Shown here: positions 54,141-62,394 of the stretch, one piece after another
Layout: each line of letters begins with the position of its first letter
How positions within the stretch are numbered: the first letter of the stretch is position 1
Source of the DNA: Thalassobius vesicularis
GTDB lineage: Bacteria > Pseudomonadota > Alphaproteobacteria > Rhodobacterales > Rhodobacteraceae
Direction of reading: 5' to 3'
Length of the DNA: 64,000 bases
NCBI RefSeq assembly: GCF_004799325.1
Contig: NZ_SSMD01000004.1
Location: forward strand, 1-64,000
Notes under the pieces: model-generated
Told to the model about the DNA's origin: nothing
Database searches by the model: none
Seen by the model: the letters and a program-made list of their open reading frames with translations, nothing else
Translations under genes and position numbers: made by a program

Positions 54141-54210
54141 CTTCTTCTTTTTGAAAATATCCTCGGGGGGTGAATGCGTTGAAAACGCAGAGGGGGGCAG
54201 ACAGCCCCCC
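54141..54210 (-). repeat. Composite intergenic hairpin repeat, copy 2
   Basis: On the minus strand: hairpin GGGGGGC/GCCCCCC (54192-54198 and 54204-54210), hairpin TGCGTT/AACGCA (54175-54180 and 54184-54189), then the tail CCCCCCGAGGATATTTTC, then AAAAAGAAGAAG (54141-54170). Same layout as 19826-19887. It starts at the stop of the protease gene. Confidence 0.75.
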
Positions 54211-55016
54211 TATTTGCTGCGGGGCAAGTACTCGACCCCGCCTTGTTTGTTGGTGGGCTGCGGGTAGAGGCGCATCAGGTCCATCACCTCTTGTGGCATG
54301 TCGGTGCTGATCGGCAGGCCCATCTCCAGCGCCTCTTCGGCTGAGATCGGGTAGTCGTGGGTCCATTGGCCCGAGGACAGCTGTTCGGCTACCTTTTCGG
54401 CCTTGTCGCGGTCCATGTGCGAGGTCAGCAGTTCGACCGCCTCGTCCCAGACCTGGTTGAGCGATTTCTGCGCGATGTCGGCCAGGATCAGGGTGTCGTC
54501 CTCGACCTTTTCGGGGGATTTTTGCACCACGACGGACAGGATCGAGGCGGCGGGGCTGTCGCCGATCTGGGGGTCGATGGGGCCCAGCACGGCGTGGCGA
54601 TTCATCACGATCTGGTCGGCGGCCAGCGCCATCAGGGTGCCGCCGGACATGGCATAGTGGGGCACCAGCACGCGCACGTCGGATTTGTGTTTGCGCAGGG
54701 CGCGGCTGATTTGGGTTGCCGCCAGCACCAGGCCACCGGGCGTGTGCAGGACGAGGTCGATGGGGGTCGTGTCCTCGGTGTTGTCGATGACGCGCAGGAT
54801 TTGTTCGCTGTCTTGCACGTCGATGTAGCGGACCAGCGGGATGCCGAGCAGGCTCATGGTTTCCTGGCGGTGCACCAGCACGATGACGCGGCTGCCGCGC
54901 TTGCGCTGGATCTCGTCGATCTTACGTTGGCGCAGGGCCTCTTGCAGGCGTTTTTGCAGCATCGGCTGCAGGGCCGTCACCAGGAAGAAAATCCAGATCA
55001 GGGTCATGAAGTCCAT
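54210..55016 (-). CDS. SDH/ClpP-like membrane serine protease (serine dehydrogenase proteinase family)
   Basis: 268 residues. A single N-terminal membrane segment (MTLIWIFFLVTALQPML) anchors a cytoplasmic protease domain of the ClpP/crotonase superfamily. VLHTPGGLVLAATQISRAL is the oxyanion-hole segment. The catalytic serine lies in HYAMSGGTLMALAADQI, with a histidine/aspartate pair following in VMNRHAVLGPIDPQIGD. Bacterial SDH proteases are related to SppA-type signal-peptide and stress proteases. The substrate is unknown. Confidence 0.8.
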   Translation of the reverse strand: MDFMTLIWIFFLVTALQPMLQKRLQEALRQRKIDEIQRKRGSRVIVLVHRQETMSLLGIPLVRYIDVQDSEQILRVIDNTEDTTPIDLVLHTPGGLVLAATQISRALRKHKSDVRVLVPHYAMSGGTLMALAADQIVMNRHAVLGPIDPQIGDSPAASILSVVVQKSPEKVEDDTLILADIAQKSLNQVWDEAVELLTSHMDRDKAEKVAEQLSSGQWTHDYPISAEEALEMGLPISTDMPQEVMDLMRLYPQPTNKQGGVEYLPRSK

Positions 55017-55047
55017 GGGTGCCTCCGTTATCGGCAGGATGGACCGG

Positions 55048-55476
55048 TCAGGCCAGAAGCGCCAGAGTCTTTGTGCAGGGCTGGCCGTCGTAGAGCCTGT
55101 CCAGGATGCGTTGGAACACAGGGTCGGTGCCGACGAGGCTGGCGAACAGCGTCGCGCAGGAGCGCAGTTTCATCGCGTCGATCTGGCCAAGAATGTCCTG
55201 CGGCGGGGCGCCGGCGTGGGAAAGCATCAGGTGGCACATGTGGATCAGGCGGGGGCCGAGGATGGGGTGCGCGAGGTAGGCGTGGGCCTCGGGCGCGCCA
55301 TCCAGACCGTAGAGCTGGGCGAAGTTCGATATGCCCAGACCGCGCAGTTGCGGGAAGACGTACCACATCCAGTGGGTGATCTTGGCGCCTGTGGCGACCT
55401 CGCGCTCGGCATCGGAAAAGTTGCGGGCCTGCGCCAGGACAAAGCGGTTCAGATCATGCGGGGGTGGGGCGCTCAT
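55048..55476 (-). CDS. DUF1810 family protein
   Basis: 142 residues from ATG 55476, divergent from amn at a distance of 58 bases. The core DLNRFVLAQARNFSDAEREVATGAKITHWMWYVFPQLRGLG with LYGLDGAPEAHAYLAHPILGPRL is typical of DUF1810 proteins, which are small, soluble and of unknown role. HPILGPRLIHMCHLML carries conserved histidine and arginine. The promoter region is shared with amn. Confidence 0.83.
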   Translation of the reverse strand: MSAPPPHDLNRFVLAQARNFSDAEREVATGAKITHWMWYVFPQLRGLGISNFAQLYGLDGAPEAHAYLAHPILGPRLIHMCHLMLSHAGAPPQDILGQIDAMKLRSCATLFASLVGTDPVFQRILDRLYDGQPCTKTLALLA

Positions 55477-55534
55477 GCGGCAAGTGTTGAACAGCCGCCT
55501 GTCCCGTGTCAACGTCACCAAAAAAGGACAGAGC

Positions 55535-57016
55535 ATGACCCCCACGCCGTTGAACCCCGTGATCGAAACGCCCGACCTGCCCGCGCCCGAGGCGTTTGAC
55601 GACGCCAAGGCCGCCGTGGACCGGCTGGAGGAGCTGTATCGCGGGGCGGTCGGGTTCCTGCAGGAGCGGTTCGCGCAGGCGATGAAGGCGGGGGACGCGG
55701 ACCGGCGCTATCGGGCGTTCTACCCCGAGGTGCGGATCACCACGACCAGCTTTGCCAAGATCGACAGCCGTCTGAGCTTTGGCCACGTGGCCGAGCCGGG
55801 TACCTATGCGACGACGGTCACGCGGCCCGACCTGTTCCGCTGGTATCTGGAGCAGCAGATCGGACTGTTGATCCACAATCACGGGGTGCCGGTGGTGGTG
55901 GGCGTGTCGGACACGCCAATGCCGGTGCATTTCGCCATGACGGCCGAGGGGGCGAGTGTGCCTCAGGAAGGGGCGGCCAGTTTCACGCTGCGCGACGTGT
56001 TCGACGTGCCGGACCTGAGCACCACGAATGACGATATCGTCAATGGCACCTACGCGCTGCCGCCGGATGGGACGCGGCCGCTGGCACCGTTCACGGCGCA
56101 GCGGGTGGACTATTCACTGGCGCGGCTGTCGCATTACACGGCGACGGACCCCAAGCATTTCCAGAACCACGTGCTGTTCACCAACTACCAGTTCTATGTC
56201 TCGGAATTCGAGGCCTATGCCCGCAAGATGCTGGCCGATCCGGACAGCGGCTATACCGCCTTTGTCAGCACCGGGAACGCCATGATCACCGAGGCGGATC
56301 AGGTGCTGCCGCATTCCGACAAGATGCCCCAGATGCCGGCCTATCACCTGAAGCGCAAACACGGCGCGGGGATCACGCTGGTGAATATCGGGGTGGGGCC
56401 GTCGAACGCCAAGACGGCGACGGATCACATCGCGGTGCTGCGGCCTCATGCGTGGGTGATGGTGGGCCATTGCGCGGGGCTGCGCTCGTCGCAGTCGCTG
56501 GGGGATTTCGTGCTGGCCCATGCTTACCTGCGCGAGGACAAGGTGCTGGACGACGACCTGCCGGTCTGGGTGCCGGTGCCCGCGCTGGCGGAAATCCAGA
56601 TCGCACTGGAACAGGCCGTGGCCGAGGCGACCGCGCTGGAAGGCTATGACCTGAAGCGGATCATGCGGACGGGGACCGTGGCCAGCCTGGACAACCGCAA
56701 CTGGGAACTGCGCGACCATACCGGCCCGGTGCAGCGCCTGAGCCAATCGCGCGCCGTCGCGCTGGACATGGAAAGCGCCACGATCGCGGCGAACGGGTTC
56801 CGGTTCCGGGTTCCATACGGCACCCTCTTGTGTATCAGCGACAAGCCCCTGCATGGGGAATTGAAGCTGCCGGGCATGGCCAGCGAGTTCTACAAGACGC
56901 AGGTGTCGCGGCACTTGTTGATCGGCATCCGGTCAATGGAGCGGCTGCGAGAGATGCCACTGGAACGCATCCACAGCCGCAAGCTGCGCAGCTTTGACGA
57001 GACGGCATTCCTGTAG
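55535..57016 (+). CDS. amn: AMP nucleosidase
   Basis: 493 residues from ATG 55535 (AAAGGAC upstream). The N-terminal regulatory domain has a mixed Glu/Arg-rich start (DRLEELYRGAVGFLQERFAQAM and VRITTTSFAKIDSRLSFGHV). The C-terminal nucleoside-phosphorylase-like catalytic domain reads NIGVGPSNAKTATDHIAVLRP, AWVMVGHCAGLRSSQ, DMESATIAANGFRF and LLCISDKPLHGELKLPG. It hydrolyses AMP to adenine and ribose 5-phosphate. It is monocistronic. Confidence 0.95.
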   Translation: MTPTPLNPVIETPDLPAPEAFDDAKAAVDRLEELYRGAVGFLQERFAQAMKAGDADRRYRAFYPEVRITTTSFAKIDSRLSFGHVAEPGTYATTVTRPDLFRWYLEQQIGLLIHNHGVPVVVGVSDTPMPVHFAMTAEGASVPQEGAASFTLRDVFDVPDLSTTNDDIVNGTYALPPDGTRPLAPFTAQRVDYSLARLSHYTATDPKHFQNHVLFTNYQFYVSEFEAYARKMLADPDSGYTAFVSTGNAMITEADQVLPHSDKMPQMPAYHLKRKHGAGITLVNIGVGPSNAKTATDHIAVLRPHAWVMVGHCAGLRSSQSLGDFVLAHAYLREDKVLDDDLPVWVPVPALAEIQIALEQAVAEATALEGYDLKRIMRTGTVASLDNRNWELRDHTGPVQRLSQSRAVALDMESATIAANGFRFRVPYGTLLCISDKPLHGELKLPGMASEFYKTQVSRHLLIGIRSMERLREMPLERIHSRKLRSFDETAFL

Positions 57017-57161
57017 GTGCACCCCTGACCAAGCGTCAACAAACACAAAAGGCATGTTTTTAGGGGGTATCGGGACACTATTGATTGTGCTCCCCCGTGA
57101 CATTCCTTTAAATGTCGCGCAATGAGGCCCAACGATCGGGCAATTCAAGGAGAACAAAAAA

Positions 57162-57449
57162 ATGACCAAACCGATGACCAAAACCCAGCTGGTTGCCGCT
57201 CTGGCCGAGGAAATGGGCGCAGACAAGAAAACCGCCGGTGCCGCGCTGGACGCGATCACCGCGATCGTCACCAAAGAAGTCGCCGGTGGCGGCGCCGTGA
57301 CCCTGCCGGGCCTGGGCAAGATCTATTGCCGCGAGCGCCCCGAGCGTATGGTGCGTAACCCCGCCACCAACGAGCAGATCAAGAAAGAAGCCGACAAGGT
57401 GGTGAAGATGACCATCGCCAAAGCGCTGAAGGACAGCGTGAACGGCTGA
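57162..57449 (+). CDS. HU-family DNA-binding protein, divergent
   Basis: 95 residues; ATG 57162 after AAGGAG. The HU helix-turn start MTKTQLVAALAEEMGADKKTAGAALDAITAIVTKEVAGGGAVTLPGLGKI is clear. The DNA-arm region reads ERPERMVRNPATNEQIKKEADKVVKMTIA, where canonical HU has GRNPxTG: the glycine before RNP is replaced by valine, and the last glycine by an NEQ run. So DNA bending may differ. It ends with a good terminator. It is monocistronic. Confidence 0.9.
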   Translation: MTKPMTKTQLVAALAEEMGADKKTAGAALDAITAIVTKEVAGGGAVTLPGLGKIYCRERPERMVRNPATNEQIKKEADKVVKMTIAKALKDSVNG

Positions 57450-57473
57450 TCTTGCATCTGATGTGAGTTTACG

Positions 57474-57504
57474 AAAGGGTCGTCCCGAGTGGACGGCCCT
57501 TTTT
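57474..57504 (+). terminator. Rho-independent terminator after the HU-like gene
   Basis: AAAGGGTCGTCC (57474-57485) and GGACGGCCCTTT (57491-57502) pair over 12 bp with one G-T pair, loop CGAGT, followed by T-run. Confidence 0.9.
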
Positions 57505-57521
57505 GCATCAGGAGGCGACGG

Positions 57522-58394
57522 GTGGATTTTCGCGCGATTGGTATGGGGCTGGCTTTCGCCCTGATGTGGAGCTCGGCCTTTACCTCGGCGCGGGTCATCG
57601 TGGCCTATGCGCCGCCGATGGCATCGCTGTCGCTGCGGTTCCTGATCTCGGGACTGCTGGGCATCGCGATCGCGCTGCTGCTGGGGCAGACGTTCCGGCT
57701 GAGCCGGGCGCAATGGCGCGCGACGATCATCTTCGGGATCTGCCAGAACGCGCTGTATCTGGGCCTGAACTTCATCGCCATGCAGACGGTCGAGGCGGGT
57801 CTGGCCTCGATCATCGCGTCGACGATGCCGCTGATGGTGGCGCTGGCGGGCTGGATCGTGTTCCGCGACAAGCTGCCCGTGTTGGGCGTGATCGGCCTGG
57901 CGCTGGGCATCATCGGCGTGGTCCTGATCATGGGCGCACGGCTGGAGGGCGGCGTGGATCGGTACGGCCTGGCGCTGTGCTTTATCGCGGCGGCGGCGCT
58001 GACGGTGGCGACGCTGTCGGTGCGCGGGGCCAGCTCGGGCGGGAACGTGATGATGATCGTGGGGCTGCAGATGCTGGTGGGGGCGGTGTGCCTTGCCGTG
58101 GCATCGGCCGCGTTCGAGACGATCCATGTCGAGTGGAACTGGAAGCTGGTGGTGGCGTTCTTCTACACCACGCTGGTGCCGGGTCTGGCCGCGACATGGG
58201 TCTGGTTCACATTGGTCAACCATATCGGCGCGGTGAAGGCGGCGACCTTCCACTTCCTCAACCCGTTCTTCGGCGTGGCGATCGCGGCGGTGCTACTGGG
58301 CGAAAAGCTGGGCCTGCTGGACGTGGTCGGCGTGGTGGTGATCACGCTGGGTATTCTGGCGGTGCAACTGTCGAAGCAAAAGCCGAAGGGCTGA
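57522..58394 (+). CDS. DMT (EamA) family transporter
   Basis: 290 residues from GTG 57522 with GGAGG at 57511-57515. Ten membrane segments in two EamA repeats: AFALMWSSAFTSARVIVAYAPPMASLSLRFLIS and NHIGAVKAATFHFLNPFFGVAIAAVLLGEKLG. It resembles RhaT/YdcZ-like exporters for amino acids or metabolites; the substrate is not visible. It is not closely similar to the DMT at 24968. Confidence 0.88.
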   Translation: MDFRAIGMGLAFALMWSSAFTSARVIVAYAPPMASLSLRFLISGLLGIAIALLLGQTFRLSRAQWRATIIFGICQNALYLGLNFIAMQTVEAGLASIIASTMPLMVALAGWIVFRDKLPVLGVIGLALGIIGVVLIMGARLEGGVDRYGLALCFIAAAALTVATLSVRGASSGGNVMMIVGLQMLVGAVCLAVASAAFETIHVEWNWKLVVAFFYTTLVPGLAATWVWFTLVNHIGAVKAATFHFLNPFFGVAIAAVLLGEKLGLLDVVGVVVITLGILAVQLSKQKPKG

Positions 58395-58399
58395 GCGGG

Positions 58400-58448
58400 G
58401 TCAAAATTCTTGCAAAGAATTTTGACCGGAAAATTTGAAATTTTCCGG
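58400..58448. repeat. Twin perfect palindromes, copy B
   Basis: GTCAAAATTCTT (58400-58411) and AAGAATTTTGAC (58415-58426) form one 12-bp palindrome; CCGGAAAATTT (58426-58436) and AAATTTTCCGG (58438-58448) form an 11-bp one with a single central base. Same arrangement as 22447-22493. Confidence 0.8.
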
Positions 58449-58459
58449 GCCTCCGGCGG

Positions 58460-58482
58460 GAGTATTTTGCTTCAGAAAGAAG
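58460..58482 (+). repeat. GAGTATTT...CAGAAAGAAG intergenic motif, copy 3
   Basis: GAGTATTTTGCTTCAGAAAGAAG follows the twin palindrome and the CCTCCGGCGG stretch; it lies 6 bases from the stop of the convergent AEC gene. Confidence 0.75.
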
Positions 58483-58488
58483 CAGGGG

Positions 58489-59433
58489 TCAGGTCAGCAG
58501 GGCCAGCAAGATCGACAGGGTGAAGAACGAGGCCGTGGTCGCGGCCAGCAGGGCGATGGAGGCGAGGCCTTCGTAGCCGTATTCCTGGGACAGCACGGTG
58601 TAGATGGTGAACATCGGGATGGCTGCGGACAGGATCAGGGCGGTGTGCATGTCTCCGGTCAGGGCGGGCAGACCCAGGGTGGGTAGCAGGGCCGCGGCGG
58701 CGAAGACCAGGGCGGGGTGCAGGATCAGTTTGCCGATGGTGATCTGTGCGGCGAGGGGGGCGTCTCCGCGTAGGGGGAGGCCGACCAGCGAGCCGCCGAT
58801 CACGAACAGTGCCAGGGCCGAGGACGACGCGGCCAGCATGCCCATCAGGCGGTTCACGCCCGAGGGCAGTTGCATCCCGCTGAGCATCAGCGCGAAGCCC
58901 AGGATCAGGGCGATGACCATCGGGCGTTTCAGGATCGACCAGAACAGCTTGCCCAGCATTTTGGCCAGCGAGTGATGCTCTTCCTTGCGGGAGAGTTCCA
59001 GCAGGATCAGGCAGGCGGGGATGATGAAGAAGTTCTCGACCACGAAGTTCAGTGCCAGGATGACGCCGGCCTTGTCGGGGAAAATCAGCAGCATCACCGG
59101 GAAGCCGACGAAGCCCGAGTTGGGGCAGCTTGCCCCCATTGCCCCGATGGCGCGGCGGGCGGGGCCGACGCCTTGGGCCGCCAGGAACAGGTAGGTGGCG
59201 GCGATGGTCAGCAGGCCGCCGATCAGCATGGCCGTCATGTAGCTGAAGTTCAGCACGGCGGCCGGGTCTTGCTTGCCGATGGCGGAGAACAGTAGCGCGG
59301 GCAGGGCGATGTTCAGGACGTATTTGCCAAGCGTGCGCATTTCGGACGGGGCGAAGACGCCGGCGCGGGTGGTGGCGTAGCCCATGGCGATGGCCGCGAA
59401 GATCGGGAAGGTGATGGTCAGGATGTCCAGCAT
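58489..59433 (-). CDS. AEC family transporter (auxin efflux carrier type)
   Basis: 314 residues, about ten membrane segments. The start is ATG 59433, overlapping the HD gene 3' end by 16 bases. Typical parts are MLDILTITFPIFAAIAMGYATTRAGVFAPSE, LNIALPALLFSAIGKQDP, GASCPNSGFVGFPVMLLIF and a C-terminal LILSAAIPMFTIYTVLSQEYG. The family exports carboxylates or aromatic compounds; the ligand is unknown. Confidence 0.9.
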   Translation of the reverse strand: MLDILTITFPIFAAIAMGYATTRAGVFAPSEMRTLGKYVLNIALPALLFSAIGKQDPAAVLNFSYMTAMLIGGLLTIAATYLFLAAQGVGPARRAIGAMGASCPNSGFVGFPVMLLIFPDKAGVILALNFVVENFFIIPACLILLELSRKEEHHSLAKMLGKLFWSILKRPMVIALILGFALMLSGMQLPSGVNRLMGMLAASSSALALFVIGGSLVGLPLRGDAPLAAQITIGKLILHPALVFAAAALLPTLGLPALTGDMHTALILSAAIPMFTIYTVLSQEYGYEGLASIALLAATTASFFTLSILLALLT

Positions 59434-60074
59434 GGGTGCTCCGGGGTGAATCCGATTTCGGCGGCGAGGGTTGTCAGGAAGTCGCGCATCGTGGCGGCGC
59501 GGTCTTGTGCGATCTGTTTGCCGCGTGCGGTCAGCATCGTGTCGGGCAGGCGCAGCAGTTTGAGCGGCCAATGGTCCAGCGCATAGGCGGTGTCGTCCAG
59601 TGGGCGGTTGGCTGCGAAGGGGTCGGTCGGGTCGTAGAACGGGCGGCTGAGCGCGCCCGAAACGGCGAAGGTGCGGGCGATGCCGATGGCACCCAGAGCG
59701 TCCAGCCGGTCGGCGTCGCGCAGGATGCGGGCCGTGTCTGAAACAGGCTCTATTCCAGCGGAAAAGCTGTGGGCGGCGATGGCGTGGGTGGTCTCGGCGA
59801 TTTCGTCGTCGGAGAAGCCGAGCGCGCGCAGATGCGGGGTGGCGGCCTGCGCCGAGAGGGTCGAGGCGCGGGCGCGGTCGGGGGCGTCCTTGGGCAGGTT
59901 CACCAGATCGTGCAGGTAGCAGGCGGCCAGCAGCGGGCGGGTCGCGCCGCCCATCGTTTCGGCGATGTCCCGGGCGGTCAGCCAGACCCGATCCAGATGC
60001 GCCAGATCATGGGCCGCGTCCTGCGCCATGTCCCGTTTCGCGATGTCGCGCAGGGTCTGGCGCAGGGCTTGCAT
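59418..60074 (-). CDS. HD-domain phosphohydrolase-like protein
   Basis: 218 residues. HD metal residues: HDLAHLDRVWLTARDI (H), AACYLHDLVNLPKDA (HD) and RDADRLDALGAIGIARTF (D). This is the YedJ-type of HD hydrolases, usually acting on nucleotides or phosphates. It overlaps aroC by one base and the AEC gene by 16 bases, so it lies in a coupled operon. The substrate is unknown. Confidence 0.86.
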   Translation of the reverse strand: MQALRQTLRDIAKRDMAQDAAHDLAHLDRVWLTARDIAETMGGATRPLLAACYLHDLVNLPKDAPDRARASTLSAQAATPHLRALGFSDDEIAETTHAIAAHSFSAGIEPVSDTARILRDADRLDALGAIGIARTFAVSGALSRPFYDPTDPFAANRPLDDTAYALDHWPLKLLRLPDTMLTARGKQIAQDRAATMRDFLTTLAAEIGFTPEHPCWTS

Positions 60075-61177
60075 CAGCCGATCTTGCCGCGATTGGCGCC
60101 GATCTGGCCGCGATGCAGCAGCAGGTGGTCCAGCACCACGCAGGCCATCATCGCCTCGCCCACGGGGACGGCGCGGATGCCGACGCAGGGGTCGTGGCGG
60201 CCCTTGGTGATGATCTCGGCGGCCGTGCCGGATTTGGTGATGGTCTGGCGGGTTTTCAGGATGGACGAGGTCGGTTTGACCGCAAAGCGCACCACCAGAT
60301 CCTGCCCGCTGGAAATACCGCCCAGAATGCCGCCGGCGTGGTTCGAGGAATAGACCGGCTGGCCGTCATTACCCATGAAGATCTCGTCGGCGTTGTCTTC
60401 GCCGGTCAGGCAGGCGGCGTTCATGCCCTCGCCGATTTCGACGCCCTTGACGGCGTTGATCGACATCATCGCGGCGGCCAGATCGGTGTCGAGCTTGCCG
60501 TAGATCGGCGCGCCCAGACCGGCGGGGACGCCACGGGCGACGACCTCGACCACGGCGCCGACCGAGTTGCCGGATTTGCGCAGGCCGTCCAGATAGGTGG
60601 CCCATTCACCCGCCGCAGTGGCGTCGGGCGACCAGAACGGGTTCTGTTCGATCTGGTCCCAGTCAAAACGGGCGCGGTCGATCTTGTGCGGGCCGATCTG
60701 GGTCATGTAGCCCTTGATCTCGACGCCCGGAACCAGCGCTTTGATCGCCTCGCGCGCGATGCCGCCGGCGGCCACGCGGGCAGCGGTTTCACGGGCCGAG
60801 GAGCGCCCGCCGCCGCGATAGTCGCGGATGCCGTATTTCTGCCAATAGGTGATGTCGGCGTGGCCGGGGCGGAATTTCTCGGCGATGTCGCCGTAGTCCT
60901 TGGAGCGCTGGTCGGTGTTCTCGATCATCAGCTGGATCGGGGTGCCGGTGGTCTGGCCCTCGAACATGCCCGACAGGATTTTCACCTGGTCGGGTTCCTG
61001 GCGTTGGGTCGTGTACTTGTTCTGGCCCGGTTTGCGGCGGTCCAGCCAGTGTTGCAGCATCGCCTCGTCCAGCACGACACCCGGAGGGCAGCCGTCCACG
61101 GTGGCACCCAGTGCAGGCCCGTGGCTTTCGCCCCAGGTGGTGACGCGGAAAAGATGACCGAAGGTGTTCATGCTCAT
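60074..61177 (-). CDS. aroC: Chorismate synthase
   Basis: 367 residues from ATG 61177 (AAAGGAG at a good distance; ATG 61171 is a second choice). FMN and substrate motifs: [69 protein letters not shown] and FAVKPTSSI. It converts EPSP to chorismate, the last shared step of the aromatic pathway. It is first in the aroC-HD-AEC run. Confidence 0.97.
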   Translation of the reverse strand: MSMNTFGHLFRVTTWGESHGPALGATVDGCPPGVVLDEAMLQHWLDRRKPGQNKYTTQRQEPDQVKILSGMFEGQTTGTPIQLMIENTDQRSKDYGDIAEKFRPGHADITYWQKYGIRDYRGGGRSSARETAARVAAGGIAREAIKALVPGVEIKGYMTQIGPHKIDRARFDWDQIEQNPFWSPDATAAGEWATYLDGLRKSGNSVGAVVEVVARGVPAGLGAPIYGKLDTDLAAAMMSINAVKGVEIGEGMNAACLTGEDNADEIFMGNDGQPVYSSNHAGGILGGISSGQDLVVRFAVKPTSSILKTRQTITKSGTAAEIITKGRHDPCVGIRAVPVGEAMMACVVLDHLLLHRGQIGANRGKIG

Positions 61178-61273
61178 GGGGCGGCTCCTTTGGGGGTGGA
61201 ATAGCGGGGCGGGGCGCGCGCGACAAGCGGTTTTGCCTTGAAACGTGGGGGGCAAGGCGCTAGCTGTGCGCGT

Positions 61274-61365
61274 ACCTCGGGGTGCCCTGCGACAGAAGCG
61301 CAGGGCTGAGATGCATCCTGCGAACCCGTTGAACCTGAACCGGTTAAGACCGGCGGAGGGAAGGT
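61274..61365 (+). promoter_or_regulatory. TPP riboswitch (THI box)
   Basis: Conserved parts in order: GGGGTGCCCTGC, then CAGGGCTGAGATGCATCCTG, then AACCCGTTGAACCTGA, then CCGGTTAAGACCGGCGGAGG. The P1 arms ACCT (61274-61277) and AGGT (61362-61365) close it. It lies 51 bases before the thiB start and controls the thiamine transporter; a binding mode of translational or transcriptional type cannot be decided. Confidence 0.95.
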
Positions 61366-61416
61366 CTGGATATGCTCCACACGATCTCCGCCCGTCGCAG
61401 ATATGGAGGATACCGA

Positions 61417-62394
61417 ATGAAGTATCTTGCGCTTGCCACGGGACTGTTTGCTGCCACCACTGCCGTGGCCGAAACGCCTGTACTGACGATCTACACCTAT
61501 GACAGCTTTGTCTCGGAATGGGGGCCTGGCCCCGCCGTGGAAAAGGCGTTCGAGGCCGAATGCGCCTGTGACCTGCAATTCGTGGGCGCGGGTGATGGCG
61601 CCGCGCTGCTGGGCCGCCTGAAGCTGGAAGGCGACCGCACCGAGGCCGACATCGTGCTGGGCCTGGACACCACGCTGACGGCGGCAGCGACGGCCACGGG
61701 CCTGTTCGCGCCGGTCGAGCTGACGGCCGCCTATGACCTGCCGATGGCGTGGGAAGACACGCATTTCGTGCCCTATGACTGGGGCTATTTCGCCTTTGTC
61801 AAAAAGGCCGATCAGGCGGGCCCCGCGAATTTCAAGGAACTGGCCGACAGCGATCTGAAGATCGTGATCCAGGATCCGCGCAGCTCGACCCCCGGTTTGG
61901 GGCTGTTGATGTGGGTGAAGGCCGCCTATGGCGACGAGGCCCCCGCGATCTGGGCCGGTCTGGCTGACAACATCGTCACCGTGACCAAGGGTTGGTCCGA
62001 GGCGTATGGCCTGTTTCTGGAAGGTGAGGCCGACATGGTGCTGTCCTACACCACCTCGCCCGCGTATCACCTGATCGCCGAGGAGGATGCCTCCAAGGCC
62101 GCCGCCGCGTTCGACGAGGGGCACTACATGCAGATCGAAGTCGCAGGCAAGATCGCTGGCACCGATCAGCCCGAGCTGGCGGACAAGTTCCTGGCCTTCA
62201 TGGTCTCGGACGCGTTCCAGTCGCTGATCCCGACGACCAACTGGATGTACCCGGCGGTGATGCCGAAGGACGGGCTGCCGAAGGGCTTTGAGACCCTGAT
62301 CCAGCCCGTGAAATCGCTGCTGGTGCCGGCCGACATGGCCGATGCCGTGCGCGAGCAGGCGATGACGGAATGGCTGTCGGCGCTGTCGCAATAA
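61417..62394 (+). CDS. thiB: Thiamine ABC transporter substrate-binding protein
   Basis: 325 residues from ATG 61417 (TGGAGGA upstream). Signal peptide [18 protein letters not shown], then [66 protein letters not shown] and [15 protein letters not shown], all ThiB/TbpA signatures. It binds thiamine and its phosphates in the periplasm. It overlaps thiP by 25 bases if thiP starts at 62370. Confidence 0.95.
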   Translation: MKYLALATGLFAATTAVAETPVLTIYTYDSFVSEWGPGPAVEKAFEAECACDLQFVGAGDGAALLGRLKLEGDRTEADIVLGLDTTLTAAATATGLFAPVELTAAYDLPMAWEDTHFVPYDWGYFAFVKKADQAGPANFKELADSDLKIVIQDPRSSTPGLGLLMWVKAAYGDEAPAIWAGLADNIVTVTKGWSEAYGLFLEGEADMVLSYTTSPAYHLIAEEDASKAAAAFDEGHYMQIEVAGKIAGTDQPELADKFLAFMVSDAFQSLIPTTNWMYPAVMPKDGLPKGFETLIQPVKSLLVPADMADAVREQAMTEWLSALSQ

